From Maribacter ulvicola (lineage in GTDB: Bacteria > Bacteroidota > Bacteroidia > Flavobacteriales > Flavobacteriaceae), in NCBI RefSeq assembly GCF_900155985.1, contig NZ_FTMA01000014.1:1-36449 (forward strand): a stretch of DNA of 36,449 nucleotides, written 5' to 3'. Under the pieces are notes generated by a model. The model did no database searches. It was not told where the DNA came from and was given only the letters and a program-made list of their open reading frames with translations. Position numbers and translations under genes: made by a program. This document shows positions 16,378 to 24,475 of the stretch, piece after piece (within the stretch, counting starts at the first letter, position 1; every line of letters starts with the position of its first letter).

Positions 16378-16914
16378 TTACCTTACCGCCATATTTTCCC
16401 TCAATTGGGAAATGCAACTTCTATTTCTTGTTTTAACAGTACCTAAAGGAATATCTAATTCCTTTGCAGCATCTTTTTGAGTGTATCCTCTAAAGTATAA
16501 CAGTTCAATGATCTGCACACATTTTTCTTTTAAATTCTTTACCATGTTTTTCAGTCCCTTGGTATCTACAGTAGTATTTTCGTCTTCTTGCTTGTGCTGT
16601 AGAATACCTACGAAGTAATCTGCCGAAAGGTTTTTTTTATCATTTTTATACGACTTACTTCGTATTTCATCGATAGCTGCATTTCTAGCAATATTCAAAA
16701 TCCATGTAAAGAATCTTCCCTTAGAGGAATTATAACTTTCACAGTTATTCCATATCTTAATAAAAACGTCTTGGCAAATTTCTTGGGCTAGGGCATCATT
16801 TTTGACGATGGTATTGATGACACCACAAATGTTTTCACTATACATGCTATATAGCTTTTCAAAAGCACTAGGATCTTTCTTTTTAAACTGTTCAACCAAT
16901 AGGTCTAATTGCAT
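16378..16914 (-). CDS. ECF RNA polymerase sigma factor (SigK-like)
   Basis: A 178-residue ECF sigma factor. Region 2 (about 10-85) includes FEKLYSMYSENICGVI, AQEICQDVFIKIWNN and GRFFTWILNIARNAAIDEIR; region 4 (about 115-170) includes CVQIIELLYFRGYTQKDAAK and LDIPLGTVKTRNRSCISQLR, the helix-turn-helix that reads the -35 element. It is held by the membrane anti-sigma factor encoded 1 base downstream. The target regulon is not visible, though the co-directional SOD and YceI genes just upstream would fit an envelope or oxidative-stress setting; that link is inference. Confidence 0.93.
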   Translation of the reverse strand: MQLDLLVEQFKKKDPSAFEKLYSMYSENICGVINTIVKNDALAQEICQDVFIKIWNNCESYNSSKGRFFTWILNIARNAAIDEIRSKSYKNDKKNLSADYFVGILQHKQEDENTTVDTKGLKNMVKNLKEKCVQIIELLYFRGYTQKDAAKELDIPLGTVKTRNRSCISQLRENMAVR

Positions 16915-16944
16915 ATGTTCTCTTTTGAATCCATTAAAAATAGA

Positions 16945-16969
16945 AAAAGCTGCTCCAAGAACAGCTTTT
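16945..16969 (-). terminator. Terminator after the Cu-Zn SOD gene
   Basis: AAAAGCTG and CAGCTTTT form an 8-bp stem around a 9-nt loop; on the minus strand it is followed by TTCTATTTTT. It lies 20 bases beyond the SOD stop and upstream of the sigma gene. Confidence 0.8.
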
Positions 16970-16988
16970 ATCCAAATATTTATTAATC

Positions 16989-17582
16989 TTATTCAATTAT
17001 TCCTGCGCAACTTACACGTGCACCTGCATTACCACTAGGTTGCGAGGTATAGTCATCTACACCTTGGTGTACAATGACACCCTTGCCCAATATATTTTTG
17101 TTCTCATCTTCACAGCTAATACACCATTCATCTGTAGTGAATTCAACTTTTGCATTACCATCGGCATCTGCCGTAAAATTACCTATATCACCCTTGTGGT
17201 ATCCTTCACTAGCACCCCATTTTCCATGAGGCTCGTTAGTAGGGTTCCAGTGGCCACCGGCAGAGGAGCCATCGGCTGCAGTACAATCTGCGGTTTGGTG
17301 AATGTGTATGGCGTGTTCCCCTTCAGACAATCCAGATAGCATGGCTTCCATATGTACCTCACCATCTTCTTCTGTAAAGGTTACTTCGCCTTTAACGTTG
17401 CTATCACTTTTAGGCTCCATTGTAAATTTGATGATAGTTTCCTCTGTATTCATTTCATTTTTTGCCTCGTCCATCAATTCTTCTACCTCTTCTTTGGCCT
17501 CGGATGCTTCCTTTTTTACTTCCTTACAACTAAACACAGCTAGTAGTGCCAGTAGTGCTAATTCAATTTTAAATATTTTCAT
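16989..17582 (-). CDS. sodC: Cu-Zn superoxide dismutase, lipoprotein form
   Basis: A 197-residue envelope enzyme converting superoxide to oxygen and hydrogen peroxide. The signal MKIFKIELALLALLAVFSC ends with a lipidated Cys at residue 19, followed by an acidic/lysine-rich linker. The catalytic domain carries HAIHIHQTADC (copper ligands), GGHWNP with the bridging His, GYHKGDIGN (zinc His and Asp), VIVHQGVDDY (last copper His) and GNAGARVSCAG with the active-site Arg and disulfide Cys. A second Cys pair (EWCISCEDE) is an extra. It has its own terminator, and the next gene upstream (YceI) also ends in one, so it is monocistronic. Confidence 0.95.
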   Translation of the reverse strand: MKIFKIELALLALLAVFSCKEVKKEASEAKEEVEELMDEAKNEMNTEETIIKFTMEPKSDSNVKGEVTFTEEDGEVHMEAMLSGLSEGEHAIHIHQTADCTAADGSSAGGHWNPTNEPHGKWGASEGYHKGDIGNFTADADGNAKVEFTTDEWCISCEDENKNILGKGVIVHQGVDDYTSQPSGNAGARVSCAGIIE

Positions 17583-17685
17583 TTTGCTCTATTTTGTTAT
17601 GAAATGTTAAATTATAATATAAATAAGTCAATATCAAATGTTTACATGATATGAGCAATCCTTTTCCTTTTTAGGGATAAAAAAA

Positions 17686-17710
17686 ATGAGGTACTTTAAG
17701 GCACCTCATT
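17686..17710 (-). terminator. Terminator after the YceI gene
   Basis: AATGAGGT and ACCTCATT form an 8-bp stem; on the minus strand a run of T follows. It lies 26 bases beyond the YceI stop. Confidence 0.82.
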
Positions 17711-17736
17711 TTCTAATATGAATTAAATCTATTTTA

Positions 17737-18372
17737 TTATTTTGCCAACAGCACTTCTGCTTTAACAGCAACCTCGCTCCATGTTTTACTAATACCATCT
17801 TTACCGGTATGTAAAATTTCGCAAGCTTTGTTAATGGAGGCAACGGCATCTAAAGCATTCCAGTTTTCTAGATCCATAGTACCTGTAAACGTAATTCTAT
17901 CTTCACCGTTCATTTCAGACGTAAGCAAAATGTTTTGGGTTTCCCCATTTAAGGTAACATCAATAGAACTCTTATTTCCTTCCACCTTAAAAACACCAGA
18001 GATCAACTCCGTATCCTTGAGAACACCAAAGAAAAATTCTAAAAGTTTAGGGTCCCTGGTTCCTGTAGGGTCATTGGTAAATAGGCTACTAACGGGAATG
18101 CTGAACTCAGTGCCATTTAAAGCTTCCATAGCGGTTGCTCCACTAGTTGTTTTTGTGAAGTTAATTTTCTTAAACGTTCCGCCAACTGGTAATTTTTCAG
18201 TTGTCTTGTAGGCCGTAAAGCTCACTTTTGTTGAGTCTTGTACCAAGTTGAACATTTCAGTTGCATCGCCTGTTGATTCAACGCTTTTAGATTCTTCGCC
18301 TTTTTTAGCGTCTTTGCAGCTTGCAAAAACGATTAAAAGTGCACTAGCGAAAGTAAATGCTATTTTTTTCAT
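17737..18372 (-). CDS. YceI-family lipoprotein
   Basis: A 211-residue lipoprotein: the signal MKKIAFTFASALLIVFASC ends with an acylated Cys. The rest is a YceI-like lipocalin-type barrel: VSFTAYKTTEKLPVGGTFKK near the start, LLEFFFGVLKDTELISGVFK and DRITFTGTMDLENWNALDAV. YceI proteins bind isoprenoid or other amphiphilic ligands in the periplasm; the ligand here is unknown. It is 27 bases downstream of the DUF2490 gene and may be the last gene of a unit beginning at 24365 or 19125. Confidence 0.85.
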   Translation of the reverse strand: MKKIAFTFASALLIVFASCKDAKKGEESKSVESTGDATEMFNLVQDSTKVSFTAYKTTEKLPVGGTFKKINFTKTTSGATAMEALNGTEFSIPVSSLFTNDPTGTRDPKLLEFFFGVLKDTELISGVFKVEGNKSSIDVTLNGETQNILLTSEMNGEDRITFTGTMDLENWNALDAVASINKACEILHTGKDGISKTWSEVAVKAEVLLAK

Positions 18373-18399
18373 GATAATCTATTTATTTAAAGTATAAAT

Positions 18400-19125
18400 T
18401 TACTCCTTCTTTTTAAAAATGCCACGTAAATCCGTGTTATAAAATACCCCAATTTGTAGACGGTCAAAATTGGTCTCGCTAAAGTGGTTTTTTAAATACC
18501 CAACTTGCATACTTAAATTCTCGGTTACGTTGACACCTAGCGCTGCATATGCCCGGTTTTGTCCAAAGGCATTATCCTGAAGGTTGATGAAAATTTCATC
18601 ATAAAAATTCAAGAAGAAAATATCGGTTAGGGGCAAGGTCATCTGAATTCTATATCGGGCTCTATGTAGTGTATTGCTACTACCTGTAGCATTGTTTTGA
18701 ACAAAGCGTTGTTCTAAGCGATAACGATGCTCAAACTTGAATTCCCAAACCTTATTCTTTAGAATGAATTGTTCGAAAATACGATGTTCAGATATGGCAT
18801 TATTTTTAAAAAGAACATCGCCATCAAGCATATCAAACTCTCTAAATGTTGGGTCGGTATCAATAAATGCATAGCCTAAAGTTGCAATTGCAGTAGGATT
18901 AATGTGGTAGTTGATACCTGTGCGCAACAAGGTTTGATTGTAGTTACCTGCCATTTCATAATACCTAAATTGGGCTTCGGTATGTATACTCCATTTATCG
19001 GCAATTTTGTTTGTGCCAAAATACATGAACCAGCTACCAAAATCGTCTTCACCGGTAACTTCACTTTGTGCGTTTGTATGCGTAATGGTGGCTATTAATA
19101 CCAACAATGTTATAAATTTTCTCAT
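18400..19125 (-). CDS. DUF2490 outer-membrane barrel protein
   Basis: A 241-residue exported protein with signal peptide MRKFITLLVLIATITHTNAQ. The body consists of alternating beta strands rich in aromatic residues (WSIHTEAQFRYYEMAGNYNQ, WEFKFEHRYRLEQRFVQ, LPLTDIFFLNFYDEIFI), typical of DUF2490 and of a small outer-membrane beta-barrel. It ends RGIFKKKE. Function unknown. It lies 35 bases downstream of the S9 peptidase and 27 bases upstream of YceI. Confidence 0.85.
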   Translation of the reverse strand: MRKFITLLVLIATITHTNAQSEVTGEDDFGSWFMYFGTNKIADKWSIHTEAQFRYYEMAGNYNQTLLRTGINYHINPTAIATLGYAFIDTDPTFREFDMLDGDVLFKNNAISEHRIFEQFILKNKVWEFKFEHRYRLEQRFVQNNATGSSNTLHRARYRIQMTLPLTDIFFLNFYDEIFINLQDNAFGQNRAYAALGVNVTENLSMQVGYLKNHFSETNFDRLQIGVFYNTDLRGIFKKKE

Positions 19126-19160
19126 TCCTTGTCTTCTTGATTTTTAAATTATATTAATAG

Positions 19161-21095
19161 TTATGGATTAGATTTAATAGGTGTTCCGTCTTCAATGACA
19201 GTATTTTTTTCTTTCTTTAGATACACATCTAAAAATTTTAGCACCCTACTGTAAGCTTCGATCTGGTTTTCTTTTTTTACAAAACCATGACCTTCATCTT
19301 CAAAGAGCACATATTCTACAGGCACACCGTTCTTTTTAACGCCCGCCACTATTTCGTCAGACTCTACTTGCAGTACCCTTGGGTCTTGTGAACCTTGTAG
19401 AACAATTAATGGTTTGGTTACTTTATCTGTATGGAAAAGCGGTGATATTTCTTTCAGTCGCACAGAATCTGCACTATATGGATCACCTAATTCTAAGTAA
19501 AGTGCCTCTTTAAAGGACTCCCACCAAGGCGGTATGCTTTTTAAGGTTCGTATCCAATTGGTTACGCCAAACAAGTTAACACCTACAGCAAATTCTTCAG
19601 GGGTGTAGGTCAATGCTGCCATGGTCATATAACCACCGTAAGACCCCCCAATAATTCCTATTTTACCAGCATTGATTTCTGGTTGTGCCGCAAGCCAATT
19701 TTTACCTTCTACGCAATCTTTTAAATCTTTATCACCATGGTTTAAATCGTCCATCTGATAAAAAGTTTTACCATAACCACTGCTACCTCTGTTATTTACG
19801 GCAAGTACGGCATACCCATGATTGGTTAAGTATTGTATAAACGAACTAAAATTCTGACGACTTTGTCCGCCTGGTCCACCATGAACCCAAACCAAAGCCG
19901 GCACTTTTGCATCGGCACTAGCTTGATGTGGCTTGTAATAAATTGCAGGAATTTCCACGCCGTCAAAAGACTTGTACCGTATAACTTCGGCATTGACCAA
20001 GTCTTCGCCATTTATTTCGCTATTTAAAACATTGGTCAACTGTGTTTGCTTTTTACTTTCCAAATCATAAATGTATAAGTTGGAAGGGGTATGGGAACCA
20101 CCGGCATAGAAACGCATTAATTTCTCATCCTCAGAAAAACCAACACTAGTTACATCCATTCCGTCCAAAGATGGTAAAGCTACTTTCTCACCCGTACTTG
20201 TATTTTTAATTTCAATGGTGTTTTTAGCATCTTCATTGATATAGGTAATTTGATAGGTGCCGTTTTCGGTAAAAAAGGTACCCCAAATATCCCAATCTTT
20301 TTGCATCACCTTTTCTTTGTTACCAGTTGCGATGTCATACTTCATTAAATAAGCGAATTCTGCACCGTCATCTGTAGTATAGTACAAAGAGGTCCCGTCA
20401 TTTGAAAAACCAGAACTACTGTTGGCACTTTGATTCTCATTGATTTTGGTCAGCTTTTCGTCTGATAAGGTGTAGATGAATAAGTCAGAATCATTGGTGT
20501 TAATAGGTTTCCCTAAGGTGAGGTACTTCATGTCCTCAGAAATTCCATTAATGCTATAGCCTTCGGTATTCTCAAAAACAAGGCTAGGCTCTAAAGTTTC
20601 TAGGTTCATTTGGTACACATCATCATTTCTTGGGTTTCTTTCGTTTGATGTGTAATAGAAACTTTGGTCATCCTCTGCCCACCCATAAAATGATGCTCGG
20701 GCACCTTCTGTAGGTGTTAGGTCTGTTTGCGTGCCGTCTAGATCTCTCATGTAAATATGATAGATTTCATCGCCATTACCATCCATTCTAAATAACATGC
20801 GTTCATCTTTAGGAAAGTAAGAAATAGCAAATACAGAAGAACTATCCGATGCCGTAACGGGAGTCAACTCCCCACCACTTGTTGGCACCGTGTACATATT
20901 ATAAATGCCAGATCTATTGCTTGAAATAAGCAATTTAGAATTATCAGGGGAAAAACTACCACCACCAATGGCTTCGTTATCCATCATTTGTTTGATGGTA
21001 TAGGTCTTCATAGTTTCTGCAATAGAAGGTTTTTTAGGTTCTTCATTACAGCTTAAAATAAGCGTAAACACAAAGCAAGCCATTAGATACTTCAT
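19161..21095 (-). CDS. S9 family prolyl oligopeptidase-type peptidase (lipoprotein)
   Basis: A 644-residue serine peptidase of the envelope. The signal MKYLMACFVFTLILSC ends with a lipidated Cys. Residues about 35-370 form a WD40-like beta-propeller (GGSFSPDNSKLLISSNRSG and similar blades) that filters substrates. The alpha/beta-hydrolase domain has VWVHGGPGGQSRQNFSS (oxyanion region), nucleophile Ser in GIIGGSYGGYM near 480, Asp in LQGSQDPRVLQ near 571 and His in FEDEGHGFVKKE near 601. It would cleave short peptides imported across the outer membrane. It is 33 bases downstream of the sortilin-like gene. Confidence 0.93.
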   Translation of the reverse strand: MKYLMACFVFTLILSCNEEPKKPSIAETMKTYTIKQMMDNEAIGGGSFSPDNSKLLISSNRSGIYNMYTVPTSGGELTPVTASDSSSVFAISYFPKDERMLFRMDGNGDEIYHIYMRDLDGTQTDLTPTEGARASFYGWAEDDQSFYYTSNERNPRNDDVYQMNLETLEPSLVFENTEGYSINGISEDMKYLTLGKPINTNDSDLFIYTLSDEKLTKINENQSANSSSGFSNDGTSLYYTTDDGAEFAYLMKYDIATGNKEKVMQKDWDIWGTFFTENGTYQITYINEDAKNTIEIKNTSTGEKVALPSLDGMDVTSVGFSEDEKLMRFYAGGSHTPSNLYIYDLESKKQTQLTNVLNSEINGEDLVNAEVIRYKSFDGVEIPAIYYKPHQASADAKVPALVWVHGGPGGQSRQNFSSFIQYLTNHGYAVLAVNNRGSSGYGKTFYQMDDLNHGDKDLKDCVEGKNWLAAQPEINAGKIGIIGGSYGGYMTMAALTYTPEEFAVGVNLFGVTNWIRTLKSIPPWWESFKEALYLELGDPYSADSVRLKEISPLFHTDKVTKPLIVLQGSQDPRVLQVESDEIVAGVKKNGVPVEYVLFEDEGHGFVKKENQIEAYSRVLKFLDVYLKKEKNTVIEDGTPIKSNP

Positions 21096-21128
21096 AATAG
21101 TAGTTTTTGGTTATTAGACTTTTACATA

Positions 21129-24100
21129 TTAATTTAAATTAAATACTTCTGTTTCTTTAAAGGGTGATAAATCTAAGCTTTTCATGGCAGATTGGTAATT
21201 GCTCCATTCCGTAGAAAAGAAATTGTTTGTTTTTTGTAATGCAGTTTGCAGCTCGTCTTTGGCAAATTGGATTAGCTGCCTTTCTGTAGCCGTCATACCA
21301 GTTTTACGAGAACCAACGTAGCCCCGTGCCATTTGTATGCGTTGCATTACCGTCATCTCTTTGCTACGTGTAATTCCTTGTCGTTTATCTACTTTGCCAA
21401 GGTATAGTGCAGTTACAGAATCTATTTGTTTGATAATGTTTTTTGAAGCACTGATCTGTTCTTTGTACTTTTTGTCGTCCTTCTTTTTTAAATCTTTCTG
21501 AAACTGTTCTGCGGTCACTTTACTTTGTGCCAATTGCTGAACGGCATCTGCCGCTTTCTGCATGTAAGATTCCAACACTTTTCCGTTGGTATAAGCAGCA
21601 TCAATACCTGCTGTTGATACGGTTAAACGAGGGTCGGATTTTACGGTTATTTTAGTTTCTTCCTCCAGGTCACCAAATAGCATCTTAATAGTGTAAGAGC
21701 CTGGTTTTACATCTAATCCTCCAGATTCTTTTTTCTTCGTAATTACTTTTCTTGAAGGCCTATCTGCACCCTTTTCGTCCATTCCCCAGTAAATTCTATG
21801 GAATCCTGCTTTTTCTGGAGTCTTGTATTTTAAGGTACGAATTAAACGATCACCATCATAAAAATTGAACTGAACGGAATCCTTCTTTTGAACACCTGTT
21901 AATTCTATGGTATCGATTTGTTCTTCTATTTTTTCTTCGGATGCATTATCTGTTTTATCATTACTAGGGGCATCCTTTTTGGCGGCTTTTTTACCTTCTT
22001 TTAAATAATAGGTAATCATAGCGCCAGATTTTTTGTTTTCTCCTTGATACAATGCGTCACCACCAAATCTGCTACCTGTTGGTTGCTGGTAAGAAGCTTG
22101 ATATGCCGTTGGAGGCGAAAATAATTCAATGTCTTTATTTAGGATGGATGCATCAGCTGCCACTGCGCGCAACGGACGAATATCATCTAACACCCATGCA
22201 GCTCTACCAAACGTACCGATAACCAAATCTTGCTCCCTTGGGTGAATGGCTAAATCTTTGGTAGATACCGTAGGGAAACCTGCGGTCCATTTTTGCCATT
22301 TATCACCGGCATTAAAAGAAACATACAATCCGTCATCGGTGCCTAAGAACAATAAATTTGGATGCTCTGGATCTTCTATGATTGAAAGTGTGTAGCTCTC
22401 CACATCATTGGCATCTACAATTCTTTTCCAGCTTTTACCATAATCTTTAGTACGGTAAGCATACGGAGTGTAGTTGAACCTTCTATAATCGTTGGCAATT
22501 AACAGTGCTTCTCCTTTATTACGTGTAGAAGCCTTTATTTGGGGAATCCAACTTCCGGCGGGTAATCCTTTTATATTACCGGTTACTTCTGTCCAAGTTG
22601 CCCCACCGTTTTGGCTGTAATGCACACGACCATCGTCAGAACCTGTCCATAGCATATCTTTCTCAACAGGTGATGGTTCAATCACTAAGATTGTCGTATG
22701 ATTTTCAGCTCCCGTTGCATCCATAGACAATCCGCCACTTTCGCTTTGCTTTTGCTTTTCTGGGTCATTCGTCGTTAAATCAGGAGAAATTACCTTCCAA
22801 GTTAATCCCTTATCGGTACTTTTATGTACGAACTGACTGCCAAAATAAACGGTGCTGGTATCAAAAGGGTCTTGGCTAATTGCCGAGTTCCAGTTAAAGC
22901 GAAGCTCTGTTGTAGCATCTGGCGGAGTAGGGCGTACAATGTAATTGTCTCCCGTTACATGGTCAAAACGCTGTACATAACCTTGTTGGCTCATGGTATA
23001 ACCATACCTAGAATCTACAGGATCGGGAACGACATCAAATCCGTCGCCAAAACTAATTTCTTGCCAGTAGCTGTTACGAATTCCCTGTGCTTTCCAAACA
23101 TATGCAGGGCCCCTCCAGCTACCATTATCTTGCATACCGCCATATACGTTATAAGGATATTCGTTGTCCACGGCAATATGGTAAAATTGCGCAACAGGTA
23201 GGTTACCTACAAAGCGCCATGTTTTGCCACCATCTTTAGAAATATTTAATCCGCCATCATTACCGTCCATCATAAACTGTCCGTTTTCAGGATGAATCCA
23301 AAATGCATGGTGGTCAGGGTGCACTCCGTTATCGGCACGGTAGGCAGGCATTAGTTGCGTAAAATTCTTACCGCCATCTTGTGAAACATTTACGTAGGTA
23401 AATACAGAGAATACCCTGTTTTCATTTTCTGGATCTACATAAATTTCTGAATAGTAAAAAGGACGGTTACCAATATCACTTTTATCATTAATTTTCTTCC
23501 ATTTAAATCCGCCGTCTTCAGATTTGTACAAGGCATTTTTTTTAGCTTCTACCAAGGCATAAATAACATCAGGTTTTCCAGGGGCAATGGCAACACCAAT
23601 TCTACCTAAGTCGCCGGCAGGTAAACCATCTTCCTCACTTAATCTCTTCCAATTTTTACCACCATCATGGGTCATGTATAGACCACTGCCAGAACCACCG
23701 GAATTAAAGAACCAAGGCTCACGCTTGTGTTCCCACATGGCAGCAATAAGTTTGTTGGGGTTGGTTGGGTCCATAATAAGATCCGCAACCCCCGTTTTAT
23801 TATTTACGAACAGCACCTTTTCCCAAGTCTCACCACCATTTGTAGTTTTAAATACGCCGCGTTCAGGGTGTTCTCCCCAAGGAGAACCAATAGCACCTAC
23901 ATACACGGTATTTGGGTTCATTGGGTCAATTTTAATTCTATGTATGTGTCTGGTTTTTTCAAGCCCCATAGATTTCCAGGTCTTACCGCCATCAAGAGAT
24001 TTGTACACTCCGTAGCCACCATTAAGACTATTTCTAGGGTTCCCTTCACCGGTACCGGCCCAAATTACGGACGGATTACTTTGCTGAATGGCCACTGCAC

Positions 24101-24365
24101 CAATAGAAGCGGTTACTTCTTTATCGAAAATAGGGTTCCATTTAACGCCGCCAGAAGTAGATTTCCACAATCCACCAGAGGCAGTACCTACATACATGAT
24201 ATCTGGATTGGAATTCACGACATCAATACTGGTGACACGACCGCTCATACCACCGGGACCGATGTTACGGGGTTTCATGTCTTGTGCCATGTCCATTTTA
24301 AAATCTTGAGCTGAAACGAAAAATGATGCAAAAAGCATCAACATAGAGAGTAGTTTTTTGGTCAT
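21129..24365 (-). CDS. Sortilin/BNR-repeat beta-propeller exported protein
   Basis: A 1078-residue exported protein with signal peptide MTKKLLSMLMLFASFFVSAQ. The N-terminal 700 or so residues are beta-propellers of the VPS10/sortilin type with many Asp-box repeats: SLDGGKTW, THDGGKNW, SEDGGFKW, SQDGGKNF, SKDGGKTW, STDKGLTW. A lysine/acidic linker near 780-830 leads to a C-terminal beta-sandwich and helical tail (GMDEKGADRPSRKVITKKK, then PGSYTIKMLFGD). Such proteins are widespread in Bacteroidota and often sit beside S9 peptidases, as here. No hydrolase active site is evident; the old name 'glycosyl hydrolase' reflects the BNR repeats only. It is the first gene of the 24365-18400 series. Confidence 0.88.
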   Translation of the reverse strand: MTKKLLSMLMLFASFFVSAQDFKMDMAQDMKPRNIGPGGMSGRVTSIDVVNSNPDIMYVGTASGGLWKSTSGGVKWNPIFDKEVTASIGAVAIQQSNPSVIWAGTGEGNPRNSLNGGYGVYKSLDGGKTWKSMGLEKTRHIHRIKIDPMNPNTVYVGAIGSPWGEHPERGVFKTTNGGETWEKVLFVNNKTGVADLIMDPTNPNKLIAAMWEHKREPWFFNSGGSGSGLYMTHDGGKNWKRLSEEDGLPAGDLGRIGVAIAPGKPDVIYALVEAKKNALYKSEDGGFKWKKINDKSDIGNRPFYYSEIYVDPENENRVFSVFTYVNVSQDGGKNFTQLMPAYRADNGVHPDHHAFWIHPENGQFMMDGNDGGLNISKDGGKTWRFVGNLPVAQFYHIAVDNEYPYNVYGGMQDNGSWRGPAYVWKAQGIRNSYWQEISFGDGFDVVPDPVDSRYGYTMSQQGYVQRFDHVTGDNYIVRPTPPDATTELRFNWNSAISQDPFDTSTVYFGSQFVHKSTDKGLTWKVISPDLTTNDPEKQKQSESGGLSMDATGAENHTTILVIEPSPVEKDMLWTGSDDGRVHYSQNGGATWTEVTGNIKGLPAGSWIPQIKASTRNKGEALLIANDYRRFNYTPYAYRTKDYGKSWKRIVDANDVESYTLSIIEDPEHPNLLFLGTDDGLYVSFNAGDKWQKWTAGFPTVSTKDLAIHPREQDLVIGTFGRAAWVLDDIRPLRAVAADASILNKDIELFSPPTAYQASYQQPTGSRFGGDALYQGENKKSGAMITYYLKEGKKAAKKDAPSNDKTDNASEEKIEEQIDTIELTGVQKKDSVQFNFYDGDRLIRTLKYKTPEKAGFHRIYWGMDEKGADRPSRKVITKKKESGGLDVKPGSYTIKMLFGDLEEETKITVKSDPRLTVSTAGIDAAYTNGKVLESYMQKAADAVQQLAQSKVTAEQFQKDLKKKDDKKYKEQISASKNIIKQIDSVTALYLGKVDKRQGITRSKEMTVMQRIQMARGYVGSRKTGMTATERQLIQFAKDELQTALQKTNNFFSTEWSNYQSAMKSLDLSPFKETEVFNLN

Positions 24366-24475
24366 TAGAGAGGTTTGTTAGTTAGGTTTTTAAAAATAGT
24401 AGAAAAGATAGGGAAGTATTCTTAAAAGGTTGTTAACTGTCTGTGGTTTTGAAGAATCCGTAATTCTTTAACACT

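Noticed and set aside
23587..24314. Frames of 142 and 195 residues antisense to the sortilin-like gene
   Set aside because: They are mirror frames of the regular Asp-box repeats of the true gene and have no recognisable features.
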